Shown here piece by piece: positions 1-8,572 of a stretch of DNA of 64,000 bases. The stretch covers positions 434,001-498,000 of the forward strand of contig NZ_FZNS01000004.1 in NCBI RefSeq assembly GCF_900188255.1. The letters are read 5' to 3'. The notes under the pieces were generated by a model. The model worked only from the letters and a program-made list of their open reading frames with translations, searched no databases and was not told the origin of the DNA. The translations under genes and the position numbers were made by a program. Source of the DNA: Hymenobacter mucosus (GTDB lineage: Bacteria > Bacteroidota > Bacteroidia > Cytophagales > Hymenobacteraceae). Each line of letters opens with the position of its first letter. Within the stretch, counting starts at the first letter, position 1.

Positions 1-1156
1 CGTGGAGGTTGAAAAGGCGCGCAATCTGCTGCGGAAAGAGTTGGAATGGATGCGCCGCCAGCCCCAGGCTCGTGGCACCAAGCAAAAGGCTCGCATCGAC
101 GCATTCTACGAAACGCAGGAGAAGGCCAAAACCAAGCTCAAGGGCCCTGATCTAGAATTATCGGTAAAAACTACCCGCCAAGGAGGTAAAATTATCGAGG
201 TGGAGCACCTGCACAAGCAATTTGGGGGCAAGGTGGTGCTGAATGATTTCAGCTACGTTTTCAAGAAAAAAGACCGTATTGGGCTTATCGGCCCGAATGG
301 TGCGGGTAAGTCAACGTTGCTGAACATGCTCACCGGCAAACTGCAGCCCGACTCGGGCGTGGTAGATGCTGGTCAAACCACGGTGTTTGGTTACTACACC
401 CAAACAGAACTGGACTTTGACCCTTCTCAGCGCGTGATTGACATTGTGAAGGAAGTAGCCGAAGTAGTGGAAATGGCCGATGGTAGCCAGGTTACGGCTT
501 CGCAATTTTTGCAGCACTTCCAGTTCCCGCCGGCTCAGCAATACACGCTTGTGAGCAAGCTTAGTGGGGGCGAAAAGCGCCGCTTACAACTTCTGCGGGT
601 ACTCATCAAGAACCCTAACTTTCTCATTCTCGACGAGCCTACCAACGACCTCGACATCATCACCCTCAATATTCTGGAGGACTTCCTCCTTAATTTCCAA
701 GGGTGTCTGATCATTGTATCGCACGACCGTTACTTCATGGATGCGCTAGTAGAGCAGGTATTTGCCTTGGAGCCCGGCGGAAAAATCCGGCAGTTTCCCG
801 GCAACTACACCGACTACCGGGAGTGGCAGAAAGATCAAGACGCTGAAACGGCGGCTCGCCCGCCCAAGGCAACTGCTTCGGCGGCCCCAGTAGCCGCACC
901 GCCTACCCCGGCTCCTATGGCGGCGTCAGCTAGCACGCCCAAACGCAAGGCCACGTTTGCGGAGAAGAAAGAGTACGAAAACCTGGAAAAAGAAATCGAG
1001 CAACTCGAGGCCCTCAAGCAGCAGCTTATTGAGAAGCTCAACTCAGGTACGGGCAACCACCAAGAACTAGCCGACTGGGCTGCTCAGCTTAAACGCACCG
1101 ACCAAGACCTTGACTCGAAAGGCGAGCGGTGGCTGGAGCTAGCCGACTTTGTGTGA
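1..1156 (+). CDS. ABC-F family ATPase, Uup-like (5' end outside window)
   Basis: This is the C-terminal part of a soluble ABC-F ATPase of the Uup/EttA type, a family of ribosome-associated or DNA-transaction ATPases without membrane domains. The frame is open to the window edge, so the first ABC domain is missing and the GTG at base 2 is not the real start. Visible are the basic inter-domain linker (about residues 5-35), then the second ABC domain with Walker A GPNGAGKST (97-105), signature LSGGEKRR, Walker B ending in DEPTNDLD and the switch histidine in SHDRYF. A Pro/Ala-rich spacer follows, then a charged coiled coil at the C terminus, as in Uup. It ends at a strong terminator. Assignment to ABC-F is firm; the choice of Uup rests on the C-terminal coil. 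Confidence 0.93.
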   Translation, partial: VEVEKARNLLRKELEWMRRQPQARGTKQKARIDAFYETQEKAKTKLKGPDLELSVKTTRQGGKIIEVEHLHKQFGGKVVLNDFSYVFKKKDRIGLIGPNGAGKSTLLNMLTGKLQPDSGVVDAGQTTVFGYYTQTELDFDPSQRVIDIVKEVAEVVEMADGSQVTASQFLQHFQFPPAQQYTLVSKLSGGEKRRLQLLRVLIKNPNFLILDEPTNDLDIITLNILEDFLLNFQGCLIIVSHDRYFMDALVEQVFALEPGGKIRQFPGNYTDYREWQKDQDAETAARPPKATASAAPVAAPPTPAPMAASASTPKRKATFAEKKEYENLEKEIEQLEALKQQLIEKLNSGTGNHQELADWAAQLKRTDQDLDSKGERWLELADFV

Positions 1157-1160
1157 AGAA

Positions 1161-1187
1161 AAAGCCCCGCACATGCGGGGCTTTTTT
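1161..1187 (+). terminator. Intrinsic terminator after the ABC-F gene
   Basis: A GCCCCGC/GCGGGGC stem with the small loop ACAT is flanked by A's upstream and a run of six T's downstream. It starts 5 bases after the stop codon of the ABC-F gene. The A-tract also lets it act on the opposite strand, where the DUF952 gene ends at 1250. Confidence 0.9.
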
Positions 1188-1249
1188 ATGCCTGGTAAGT
1201 TGCGCGAGTAGTAAGTATTGCACGCGCTACTTAGTGGCTACCTCCTAGC

Positions 1250-1594
1250 CTATATATCAGCGGGTAGTACGGCGGTGCCGTTGCCGGGCACGGAGAAAGC
1301 CCACACCCGACGCACAGCACGGAGGGGCACAGGCGCAAACACGTGCGCGAAATATTGCTGACGGCTAGCTACCCACTCGCGCTTTACGCGCACCCCACTT
1401 TCCGCCAATATATCTTCATCCCACTCCAACAATACGACCTCTACCCGGCCGGCATAGTACCGACGTGCGGTTTCTACTACTTGCAGCCTCTCGGAGCAAT
1501 GAATGAAGCCTTCTGCAGCTAAGTCAGCGCTGGCGAAGAAACCCGTTTGTTGGGCTTGGTGCCAGTCCGCGAGTTCAGCAATACGGTACAACAT
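1250..1594 (-). CDS. DUF952 family protein
   Basis: A small cytoplasmic protein of about 114 residues that matches the DUF952 family, whose biochemical role is unknown. The family hallmark GFIHCS is at residues 29-34, and the protein begins in the usual way with a Tyr-Arg-Ile strand. I start it at the ATG at 1594. A longer frame reaches a GTG at 1636, but those extra codons lie inside a 48-bp palindrome that looks like the terminator of the upstream gene, and the shorter product has the normal family length. It is the downstream neighbour of the conserved hypothetical at 1686-2072, with that terminator between them, so it is probably transcribed separately or by read-through. Confidence 0.85.
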   Translation of the reverse strand: MLYRIAELADWHQAQQTGFFASADLAAEGFIHCSERLQVVETARRYYAGRVEVVLLEWDEDILAESGVRVKREWVASRQQYFAHVFAPVPLRAVRRVWAFSVPGNGTAVLPADI

Positions 1595-1613
1595 ATCCTT
1601 AAGCGCAACAGAA

Positions 1614-1661
1614 AACTGGGCTGGGGGCTGATTCACCGGTGAATCAGCCCCCAGCCCAGTT
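1614..1661 (-). terminator. 48-bp perfect palindrome, probable terminator
   Basis: Two 24-base arms, 1614-1637 and 1638-1661, are exact reverse complements with no spacer. On the minus strand the right side is followed by TTTTCTGTT, and the element lies 25 bases after the stop of the minus-strand gene at 1686-2072. A transcript from that gene would fold into a long GC-rich hairpin followed by U's. Confidence 0.75.
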
Positions 1662-1685
1662 CCTAACTCTACTACTGAATTCCGC

Positions 1686-2072
1686 TTAGGCCTTCCACAC
1701 GTCCTGCTGTACGGCTTTGCCTACCGTCAGCACTAGGCGCGTAGGGTTAGGCACCAGCGTGAGGCGTGCCTCCTTGCCGGAGTATTTCTCTGAGTCAATC
1801 CAGACGCCTTCCTTGGGCGAGGGTGTGCCGCTGGTAGTAGCGGGCAAATAGGCAGTAGGCAGTAGCACGTCGGTATCAGAAACTAGTTCGTCGTGCACTT
1901 TTTCTAAGGCTGCTTCCAGGAACGAGCCGTACTCGTCGTTAAAATCGTCTTCCAGGTCGTGCAGCTCTTCTTCCACGTCGTCGTAGCGGGCGTCATCGTA
2001 GGTGAGCTTATGCAGCTCGGCTTTCTTTTCGATGAGCGTAACCAGGGCGCGGTTGAGGTCCTCCTTGTTCAT
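1686..2072 (-). CDS. Conserved hypothetical acidic protein
   Basis: I do not recognise a named family. The product is about 128 residues, very acidic and probably helical in its first half (repeated Asp/Glu between about 20 and 60, with a DDxRYDDVEEE-type stretch), followed by a more beta-like C-terminal half containing Gly, Pro and Trp. There is no signal peptide and no membrane segment, so it should be cytoplasmic. The ATG at 2072 is preferred over a TTG at 2084. A near-consensus -7 box, CACCTTTG on the minus strand at 2101-2108, sits at a suitable distance upstream. It ends 25 bases before a long palindromic terminator. Confidence 0.75.
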   Translation of the reverse strand: MNKEDLNRALVTLIEKKAELHKLTYDDARYDDVEEELHDLEDDFNDEYGSFLEAALEKVHDELVSDTDVLLPTAYLPATTSGTPSPKEGVWIDSEKYSGKEARLTLVPNPTRLVLTVGKAVQQDVWKA

Positions 2073-2300
2073 AGCCACGGGCAATAGATATGGTGTAGCG
2101 CAAAGGTGGGGAGGATTTGGGAATTTTTTGCGCTATTTGATTTCCTGTTCTGTCTTGTTCTTCCTCTGATTGGGCTCTGCAAAACCCCCTTGGGTGCACT
2201 ACGGATGCTACTCGTTCTGGAAAGCAGAAAGCTAGCTATTAGTCCCAAACTCCTACTTTTACTAGCGTAACCCATCCATCCTACCCACTACATCCCACCC

Positions 2301-3434
2301 ATGGAAACCATGACCTCACCGGCCGTGCAGGCCCATCCAAGCCAAGATTTTTTACCCCTCAACGGCACCGACTACATTGAGTTCTACGTCGGCAATGCCA
2401 AACAATCGGCCTATTATTATCAGGCCGCTTTCGGGTTTGAGCTGGTGGCGTACGCCGGCCCCGAAACTGGAGTGCGCGACCGGGCCAGCTACGTGCTGCA
2501 GCAAAACAAAATTCGGTTTGTACTGACGACCTCCCTCCTCCCCGATTCTGACATTACGCGCCACGTTGCGCAGCACGGCGACGGCGTGAAGGTGATGGCC
2601 CTGTGGGTAGATGACGCCCGCAAGTCGTTTGAGGAAACCACCAAGCGCGGCGCCAAGCCAGCCTTCGAGCCGTATACCCTAGAGGACCAGCACGGCTCGG
2701 TGACCCTAGCGGGCATTTATACTTACGGTGAAACGATCCACACGTTTGTGGAGCGTAGCCAGTACAGCGGCGCCTTCCTACCGGGCTTCGTGGCCAAAAC
2801 CAGCGGCCTCCCGCAGGGCAATCCCGTGGGCCTAGAATACGTGGACCACTGCGTGGGCAACGTAGGCTGGGGTGAGATGAACCAGTGGGTAAAGTTCTAC
2901 GAAGATGTTTTGGGCTTCAAGCTGCTGATTACCTTCGATGACGACGACATCAGCACCGAATACTCGGCGTTGATGAGCAAGGTGGTAAGCAACGGCAACG
3001 GGTTTGTGAAATTCCCTATCAATGAGCCTGCTGAAGGCAAAAAGAAGTCCCAGATTGAGGAGTACCTCGACTACTACCACTCCCCCGGGGTACAACACAT
3101 GGCCCTCATCACCCACGATATCCGCGCTACGGTTACTGAGTTGCGGCGCCGCGGCGTTGAGTTTCTTTCGGTACCAGGCACGTACTACGACGACCTACTT
3201 GAGCGCATCGGCCACATCGATGAAGACCTGGAGTCTATCAAGGCGCTCAATTTATTGGTAGACCGCGACGAAGAAGGCTACTTGCTTCAAATTTTTACTA
3301 AGCCAGTAGAGGACCGTCCCACCGTATTCTATGAAATAATCCAGCGCAAAGGTGCTAAGAGCTTCGGCAAAGGCAACTTCAAAGCCTTGTTTGAGGCTAT
3401 TGAACGAGAGCAAGCCCTGCGAGGCAACCTCTAA
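2301..3434 (+). CDS. hppD: 4-hydroxyphenylpyruvate dioxygenase
   Basis: Fe(II)-dependent dioxygenase that converts 4-hydroxyphenylpyruvate to homogentisate in tyrosine breakdown, in the cytoplasm. At 377 residues it has the usual length and two vicinal-oxygen-chelate halves. The N-terminal half starts with the GTDYIEFYVGNAKQ strand (22-35). The catalytic C-terminal half holds the expected iron ligands: His183 in YVDHCVGN, His266 in GVQHMAL and Glu345 in FYEIIQRKG. The C-terminal KGNFKALFEAIEREQ helix that closes the active site is present. No homogentisate dioxygenase gene is adjacent, so the rest of the pathway must lie elsewhere. A weak -7 box (TACTTTTA) is at 2254-2261. A hairpin terminator follows. 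Confidence 0.96.
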   Translation: METMTSPAVQAHPSQDFLPLNGTDYIEFYVGNAKQSAYYYQAAFGFELVAYAGPETGVRDRASYVLQQNKIRFVLTTSLLPDSDITRHVAQHGDGVKVMALWVDDARKSFEETTKRGAKPAFEPYTLEDQHGSVTLAGIYTYGETIHTFVERSQYSGAFLPGFVAKTSGLPQGNPVGLEYVDHCVGNVGWGEMNQWVKFYEDVLGFKLLITFDDDDISTEYSALMSKVVSNGNGFVKFPINEPAEGKKKSQIEEYLDYYHSPGVQHMALITHDIRATVTELRRRGVEFLSVPGTYYDDLLERIGHIDEDLESIKALNLLVDRDEEGYLLQIFTKPVEDRPTVFYEIIQRKGAKSFGKGNFKALFEAIEREQALRGNL

Positions 3435-3468
3435 GTACATATTTGCTAGGCAAATGCTTGCCTAACAC

Positions 3469-3498
3469 GAGCCCTAGTGCCAAATGGTACTAGGGCTC
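3469..3498 (+). terminator. Hairpin terminator after hppD
   Basis: Fourteen-base arms GAGCCCTAGTGCCA and TGGTACTAGGGCTC pair with one mismatch around a two-base gap. The hairpin lies 35 bases after the hppD stop and is followed by ATTCGTG, so the T-run is weak. Confidence 0.6.
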
Positions 3499-3658
3499 AT
3501 TCGTGCTAGAAGCTACGCAGAAACTTCACACTACGCGAACTAAGAATAGCATCTAAACGCTACCGCTGCATTACTTTTTATGGAGACCTTCTCTCCATCC
3601 AATAAAAACCTGTTTTCTTTACTCCCGTTCTCAGAACCCTATTCTTTCATTTGCTTCT

Positions 3659-5395
3659 ATGGCCCTCACTCCCGAAATCCAGCAAAAAATTGATACTTGG
3701 CTGACCGACAGCTACGACCCCGCTACTCACGCCGAAATTCGCGGCATGGTAGCCGAAAACCAGGAGGATTTCCTTTCTGATGCTTTCTACCGCAATCTGG
3801 AGTTTGGCACTGGTGGCCTGCGTGGCATTATGGGTGCCGGCTCTAACCGCATGAACCGCTACACCTTGGGCATGGCTACCCAAGGCCTGAGCAACTACCT
3901 GCTGCAAAGCTTCCCAGGCCAGGAAATTAAAGTGGCCATTGCCCACGACTCGCGCAATAACAGCAAAGAGTTTGCGCGTATTGCCGCCGATATTTTCTCG
4001 GGCAATGGCATTACGGTGTACTTGTTTGAGGCCCTGCGCCCCACGCCGGAGTTATCCTTTGCCATCCGCCAGTTGGGCTGCCAGAGCGGCTGTGTTGTTA
4101 CGGCCTCGCACAACCCCAAGGAGTACAACGGCTTCAAAGTGTACTGGAACGATGGCGCCCAAGTGGTAGCCCCTCACGATAAAAACATCATTCGGGAGGT
4201 AGAAGCCATCCAATCGGTTAGCGAGGTGAAGTTTGGCGCTGATGCTTCACGCGTTCATCTGATTGGGGCCGAACTGGATGCAGCCTACCTAGCTAAAGTA
4301 AAGGAGCTCAGCATTAACCCCAGCGCTATTCAGCGCCAGCACGATCTGAAGATTGTGTACACGCCCCTGCATGGTACGGGCATCACGCTGGTGCCCCAAG
4401 CACTAGCTCAACTGGGCTTCACCAATGTGCACGTGGTACAAGGCCAAGCTACCCCCGACGGTAACTTCCCCACGGTACAGTCGCCAAACCCGGAGGAAAA
4501 GGTAGCCATGCAAATGGCTCTCGACGAAGCAAAATCCCTTGATGCTGACTTAGTTATTGCTACCGACCCCGACGCCGACCGCGTAGGTATTGCCGTGAAG
4601 AACGACAAAGGCGAGTGGGTACTAGTCAATGGCAACCAAACGGCAGCCTTGCTCACTCACTACCTGCTCTCAGCCCGCAAGCACGCCGGCAAGATGACGG
4701 AACAGGATTTCATCGTGTACACCATCGTTACCAGCGACGTACTCGGCGACGTGGCCCGGGCCCACAACGTAACGGCCTACCAAACCCTAACGGGCTTCAA
4801 GTACATTGCCGGCATCATCCGCGACTTGGAAGGCCAGCAGAACTACATCGGTGGTGGTGAGGAAAGCTACGGATACATGATTGGCTCCTTCGTGCGCGAC
4901 AAGGACGCCATTTCGGCCTGCGCTATGATTGCCGAAATGGCGGCCGTGGCCAAAGACCAGGGCCGCACGCTCTACCAGGAAATGGTGCAGATGTACCTAA
5001 CCTATGGTTTCTACAAGGAGAACCTGATTTCATTAACTAAAAAAGGACAGCGCGGCGCCGAGGAAATTCAGGAAATGATGCGCGACCTGCGCGCCAACCC
5101 ACCCGCTACCATTGCGGGCCTGGCAGTGGCAGAATTGCGGGATTACAAAACCGGCAAAATCCGGAACCTACATACCGGCCTTGAAACTGAAACCGGCCTG
5201 GAGAGCAGCAATGTATTGCAGTTCATTCTGGAAGATGGTAGCAAGATTTCGGCCCGTCCCAGCGGCACCGAGCCCAAGATCAAGTTCTATTTCAGCGTGC
5301 GCCAGCCCTTGGCCTCTGCCGTAGACTTTGACCTAGCAGATCGACTCGCCGGTGAAAAAATTCAAGCCATCATCGACGACATGCAGTTGAAGTAG
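3659..5395 (+). CDS. Phosphohexomutase (phosphoglucomutase/phosphomannomutase)
   Basis: Alpha-D-phosphohexomutase that moves phosphate between C6 and C1 of glucose or mannose phosphate, feeding glycogen, envelope sugars and glycolysis. The 578 residues match the long form typical of Gram-positives and Bacteroidota (like Bacillus PgcA). All four motif loops are visible: the phospho-serine loop TASHNPKEYNG with Ser150, the Mg2+ loop ATDPDADRVG (303-308 DPDADR), the sugar-specificity loop GGGEESYG (398-405) and the phosphate-binding loop RPSGTEPK (533-540). The conserved N-terminal GTGGLRG is also there. The EESYG loop fits glucose or mannose specificity, which cannot be decided from sequence alone. 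It appears monocistronic, with its own terminator. Confidence 0.94.
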   Translation: MALTPEIQQKIDTWLTDSYDPATHAEIRGMVAENQEDFLSDAFYRNLEFGTGGLRGIMGAGSNRMNRYTLGMATQGLSNYLLQSFPGQEIKVAIAHDSRNNSKEFARIAADIFSGNGITVYLFEALRPTPELSFAIRQLGCQSGCVVTASHNPKEYNGFKVYWNDGAQVVAPHDKNIIREVEAIQSVSEVKFGADASRVHLIGAELDAAYLAKVKELSINPSAIQRQHDLKIVYTPLHGTGITLVPQALAQLGFTNVHVVQGQATPDGNFPTVQSPNPEEKVAMQMALDEAKSLDADLVIATDPDADRVGIAVKNDKGEWVLVNGNQTAALLTHYLLSARKHAGKMTEQDFIVYTIVTSDVLGDVARAHNVTAYQTLTGFKYIAGIIRDLEGQQNYIGGGEESYGYMIGSFVRDKDAISACAMIAEMAAVAKDQGRTLYQEMVQMYLTYGFYKENLISLTKKGQRGAEEIQEMMRDLRANPPATIAGLAVAELRDYKTGKIRNLHTGLETETGLESSNVLQFILEDGSKISARPSGTEPKIKFYFSVRQPLASAVDFDLADRLAGEKIQAIIDDMQLK

Positions 5396-5418
5396 CACAG
5401 CTTACTTATTTGATAAAG

Positions 5419-5455
5419 AAATGCTCGCTGTGGAAATGGCGAGCATTTCTTTATA
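5419..5455 (+). terminator. Terminator after phosphohexomutase gene
   Basis: AAATGCTCGC (5419-5428) pairs perfectly with GCGAGCATTT (5439-5448) around a 10-base loop, followed by CTTTAT. It lies 24 bases after the stop codon. Confidence 0.85.
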
Positions 5456-5537
5456 CCTACAGTTCCATTATTGCTGATTCCTTAACTAGGTTGCACTGCC
5501 TATTCGAGGGCCTCTCATTCTTTTAGCTTATTGCTGC

Positions 5538-6689
5538 ATGAAAATACCTATACTATTATCTATTCTTGGATTGGCTACCTTACCTGCCTTTGCCCAACGC
5601 TCAGCGCCTGACTATATAGTGACAACGGCAGGTGACACGCTACGCGGCCGGATTCAGATTTTTGGTCCTCAAAACCAGATGGTGCGGCTGTTCCGGGAAG
5701 GCGCTGCAACCGCTGAATTCTCACCAACTGAAGTACGCAGCTATGGCGACAGATCTGGTCAGCTTGGGGTAAGCATACCGGTAGGGCCCCAAGGGGCTCC
5801 GCAGTTTGTCGTTCCGCTTGTGCAGGGGTACGTCAGTTTGTATTCAGGAGAAAATGAGCGGGGTAAATCCCACTTTTTTCTGCAACCCGCCGACTCCGCC
5901 TACCTTGTTCCGGTACCTCCAACTACTGCTCGCCTCGCGTACTTACGGGTGCTGTCTGGCTGCCCATCTTTGGATTTCGCGTATAGCACCACCGAAAAAC
6001 GCTATCCATACACCGAGATTGGCTTAAAGCGGCTAGTAACTGCCTACAACGAATGTCGGCAGCCCCAGCAAACTAGCCGTACGCTACGAAATACATCTGC
6101 CCGCGTGGCTGTTGGCCTGAAGGCTGGCCTGAATTCCTCTAGCTTCAAGTACGCAGATGACCGCTATGTGGGCTCCCACACAAATACCATAGGGTATCAA
6201 GCGGGTGTGATGTTTCATCTAGGGTCCAAAACTCAGTTTTCGGTGCAAGGTGAAGTTTCGTACGTGGCACTCCGCAGCGTATATGGCCCCGTTAACTTTC
6301 CCAACGGCTATGCGGCCTACACAACCCTACGTACCCTCACTGTCCATTACTCACAGATTCAAGTACCGATACTATTTCGGTACTCCTTCGGCCACCAGAA
6401 CCTACGGCCTTATGTAAATGCTGGCCCCGTGTACGGACTCAACTTTCAGAACAAATCAACGGACAGCTACCAAGACTCCGATAAACCTGCGCCGAATACT
6501 CGCGCTTACACCGTTGCTGGCAGCAATAGTTTTGGCTTGAGTGGTGGTGCCGGCTTGCTTTGGCAGGGCACTTCCTTTCCCAACTTGAGCTTAGAAGTGC
6601 GCTATGAAAAGATGCTAGATGCTACTGGCTTTTATAGGTCGGCCCCCTCGCACGAGTCGTTGCGTCTCGACTTAGGCATATGGTTTTGA
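5538..6689 (+). CDS. Secreted outer-membrane beta-barrel protein (PorT-like)
   Basis: A 383-residue exported protein with a clear signal peptide (residues 1-19, cut after AFA-Q). The first part (about 20-160) resembles the small beta domain that begins with YIVTTAGDTLRGRI and is common in Bacteroidota surface proteins. The second half (about 185-383) has the alternating aromatic/polar strands and the final aromatic residue (LDLGIWF) of an outer-membrane barrel, opening with VGLKAGLNSSSF, typical of the PorT/OmpW-like barrels of this phylum. The function is not known. It probably sits in the outer membrane. It is monocistronic and convergent with the UbiB-like kinase gene, sharing a terminator with it. 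Confidence 0.8.
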   Translation: MKIPILLSILGLATLPAFAQRSAPDYIVTTAGDTLRGRIQIFGPQNQMVRLFREGAATAEFSPTEVRSYGDRSGQLGVSIPVGPQGAPQFVVPLVQGYVSLYSGENERGKSHFFLQPADSAYLVPVPPTTARLAYLRVLSGCPSLDFAYSTTEKRYPYTEIGLKRLVTAYNECRQPQQTSRTLRNTSARVAVGLKAGLNSSSFKYADDRYVGSHTNTIGYQAGVMFHLGSKTQFSVQGEVSYVALRSVYGPVNFPNGYAAYTTLRTLTVHYSQIQVPILFRYSFGHQNLRPYVNAGPVYGLNFQNKSTDSYQDSDKPAPNTRAYTVAGSNSFGLSGGAGLLWQGTSFPNLSLEVRYEKMLDATGFYRSAPSHESLRLDLGIWF

Positions 6690-6698
6690 TGTAGTAAG

Positions 6699-6726
6699 AA
6701 CGCCGGGGTTTCTCACTCCCGGCGTT
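6699..6726. terminator. Bidirectional terminator between barrel gene and UbiB-like gene
   Basis: AACGCCGGG (6699-6707) and CCCGGCGTT (6718-6726) form a perfect stem. The right arm overlaps the last codons and stop of the minus-strand UbiB-like gene, so the two convergent genes share it. Confidence 0.8.
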
Positions 6727-8404
6727 TCTCTCCTTTCGAACCAAGAATAAACAGGATGAGCAACAGGAATGCGGCCACTCCCAAGCTATACCAGGTCACG
6801 AGGGGAAGGCCGCGGTAGTAACGCATCTGGCCCGCTGGGTAATGGCCGAGCAGACTCAGGCCGGCAAACAAGATCATGGCTACTGCCACGGCCGCTAGAA
6901 TGCCCCGGCTGACCAACTGATCAGCCTTGCGCAGTAGTAAGTGGTAGCCGCTTAACTCCACACGTACGCGCAAGTCGCCCCGGGATATTTTGCGCATGAT
7001 CTGCCGCACATCCGTGGGCAGCGTTTGCAGGAGAGCCAGCAGTTGCGTGCCCGTGTACAGGGCTTCGCTCTGGATGTTCTCTGCCGAATATTGCTCGGCA
7101 ATAATGCGGGCGCCGTAGGGCCGCACGAACTCGAACGTGTTGAAGCGCGGGTGCAGCACCTTGCCAATTCCTTCCAGAATTACGAGGGCCCGCAAAATCA
7201 GGAAAACCGCGCCCGGCACTTGCAGCTTGTAGCGGTAAATAATGCCTTGCAGAGCGTCGGCCAGGTCCGACATGCTCATGTCCTTCACGTCGAGTGTAGC
7301 GAAGTCGTCAATGAGCTGCGTCAGGTCGGTTTCGAAGGCGCGCATGTCGGATATTTCCGATGTGAGGGCCAGCCGCCGAAAGTTCAGAGCCATACTGCGC
7401 GCGTCCTGCCGGGCCATGCCAATAAACACGCCGGCAAAAGCATACTTCTGCTGGCGGCTCAGGCGCCCAACCATGCCGAAATCAATCAGGACAATGGTAC
7501 CATCGGGGCGCACTAGCACGTTGCCGGGATGCGGGTCGGCGTGGAAGGCACCAAACTCGAAAATCTGCGTCAGGTAGATGTCCATTCCCGTTTCGGCGAC
7601 CTTTTCGGGGCTCAGGCCCCAGGCCAGCAGTTGGGGCTTGTCGGTGATTTTGCAGCCGCTCACAAACTCAATGACCAGGATTCGGCTTGTGCTAAGCTCC
7701 CGGTAGGGCTGCGGAATATAGAACGTATTGTAGTTGGCGTACAGCTTGCGAAACTGCTCCATGCTGCGGGCCTCCGAGTTGTAATCCAACTCTTTGGTCA
7801 TGCTGCGCTCAAAAGCATCTACAATGTCCTGGGGATTAGCCAGGCCTTGCTTGCGCAGGAACGGGGCCGTCAGGCGCACGAGTTCGTGCAGCAAGCTCAG
7901 GTCGGTACGTACTTTTTCCTCTACTCCCGGCCGCTGCACCTTTACTACTACCTCCTCGCCCGTCAGCAACCGGGCCCGGTGCACCTGCCCAATGCTGGCA
8001 GAGCCCAGCGTCACTTCATCAAACTCGGCAAATACCTCCTCCAAGGGTCGTCCTAGCTCTTGTTCTATTATCTGGCGGGCCTGCGCCACCGGAAAAGGTA
8101 GCACATTGCTTTGCAGCTTCTCAAACTCATCAATAAGAGGCTGGGGCAGCAGGTCGGCACGGTTGCTGAGGGCTTGGGCCAGCTTAATGAAGGTAGGCCC
8201 TAGTTCCTCAATAATCATGCGGATGCGCTGCCACCGGGTCGTCTCAAACACAGCCTGCTCCCCATCCTGCCACGATGCCTGTCGGCTTTTGGGCACCAGC
8301 CGCCGCAGGGCGGTGCTGGTTACTACATCTTCAAAGCCGTAGCGAATTAGTACTTCCGCTACCTGCCGGATGCGTGTAAGGTTAGAGATTGTGTTTTTAA
8401 ACAT
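6713..8404 (-). CDS. ubiB: ABC1/UbiB family atypical kinase
   Basis: Atypical protein-kinase-like ATPase of the ABC1/COQ8/UbiB family, membrane-anchored, linked in other bacteria to isoprenoid quinone supply. Bacteroidota make menaquinone, so the ubiquinone-derived name does not define its role here. Visible are the family N-terminal motif in a variant form (GPTFIKLAQALSNR, where KxGQ has Ala for Gly), the ASIGQVHRA nucleotide loop, the ion/catalytic block HADPHPGN followed by LIDFGM, and two C-terminal transmembrane helices (about 510-530 and 540-560). The ATG at 8404 is preferred to a TTG 9 bases upstream. Its upstream neighbour is a phasin gene on the same strand. A terminator hairpin lies between, so co-transcription is uncertain. 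Confidence 0.9.
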   Translation of the reverse strand: MFKNTISNLTRIRQVAEVLIRYGFEDVVTSTALRRLVPKSRQASWQDGEQAVFETTRWQRIRMIIEELGPTFIKLAQALSNRADLLPQPLIDEFEKLQSNVLPFPVAQARQIIEQELGRPLEEVFAEFDEVTLGSASIGQVHRARLLTGEEVVVKVQRPGVEEKVRTDLSLLHELVRLTAPFLRKQGLANPQDIVDAFERSMTKELDYNSEARSMEQFRKLYANYNTFYIPQPYRELSTSRILVIEFVSGCKITDKPQLLAWGLSPEKVAETGMDIYLTQIFEFGAFHADPHPGNVLVRPDGTIVLIDFGMVGRLSRQQKYAFAGVFIGMARQDARSMALNFRRLALTSEISDMRAFETDLTQLIDDFATLDVKDMSMSDLADALQGIIYRYKLQVPGAVFLILRALVILEGIGKVLHPRFNTFEFVRPYGARIIAEQYSAENIQSEALYTGTQLLALLQTLPTDVRQIMRKISRGDLRVRVELSGYHLLLRKADQLVSRGILAAVAVAMILFAGLSLLGHYPAGQMRYYRGLPLVTWYSLGVAAFLLLILFILGSKGEKRRE

Positions 8405-8518
8405 GCCTTGCAAAATCGGAATAAAACCCGGACTACCCTACCCCGCGGACAGGAGATGTTAGCTTAGCAGCTTGGTTCTTCCCCACGCACCCGCTAAGCT
8501 GCTACCATACCTACAACA

Positions 8519-8549
8519 AAACCCCGCCTGCAGAGTGCAAGCGGGGTTT
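8519..8549 (-). terminator. Hairpin between phasin gene and UbiB-like gene
   Basis: AAACCCCGC (8519-8527) pairs with GCGGGGTTT (8541-8549). It follows the stop of the minus-strand phasin gene by 24 bases, and on that strand the stem ends in a short T-run. A second weaker inverted repeat, AGCTTAGC/GCTAAGCT, is at 8461-8500. Confidence 0.75.
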
Positions 8550-8572
8550 AGTAACAGGTAAGGCGCAGGAAA

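Noticed and set aside
7025..8342. Several long plus-strand frames opposite the UbiB-like gene
   Set aside because: They lie entirely within a gene with clear kinase motifs, and none has a recognisable domain or promoter.
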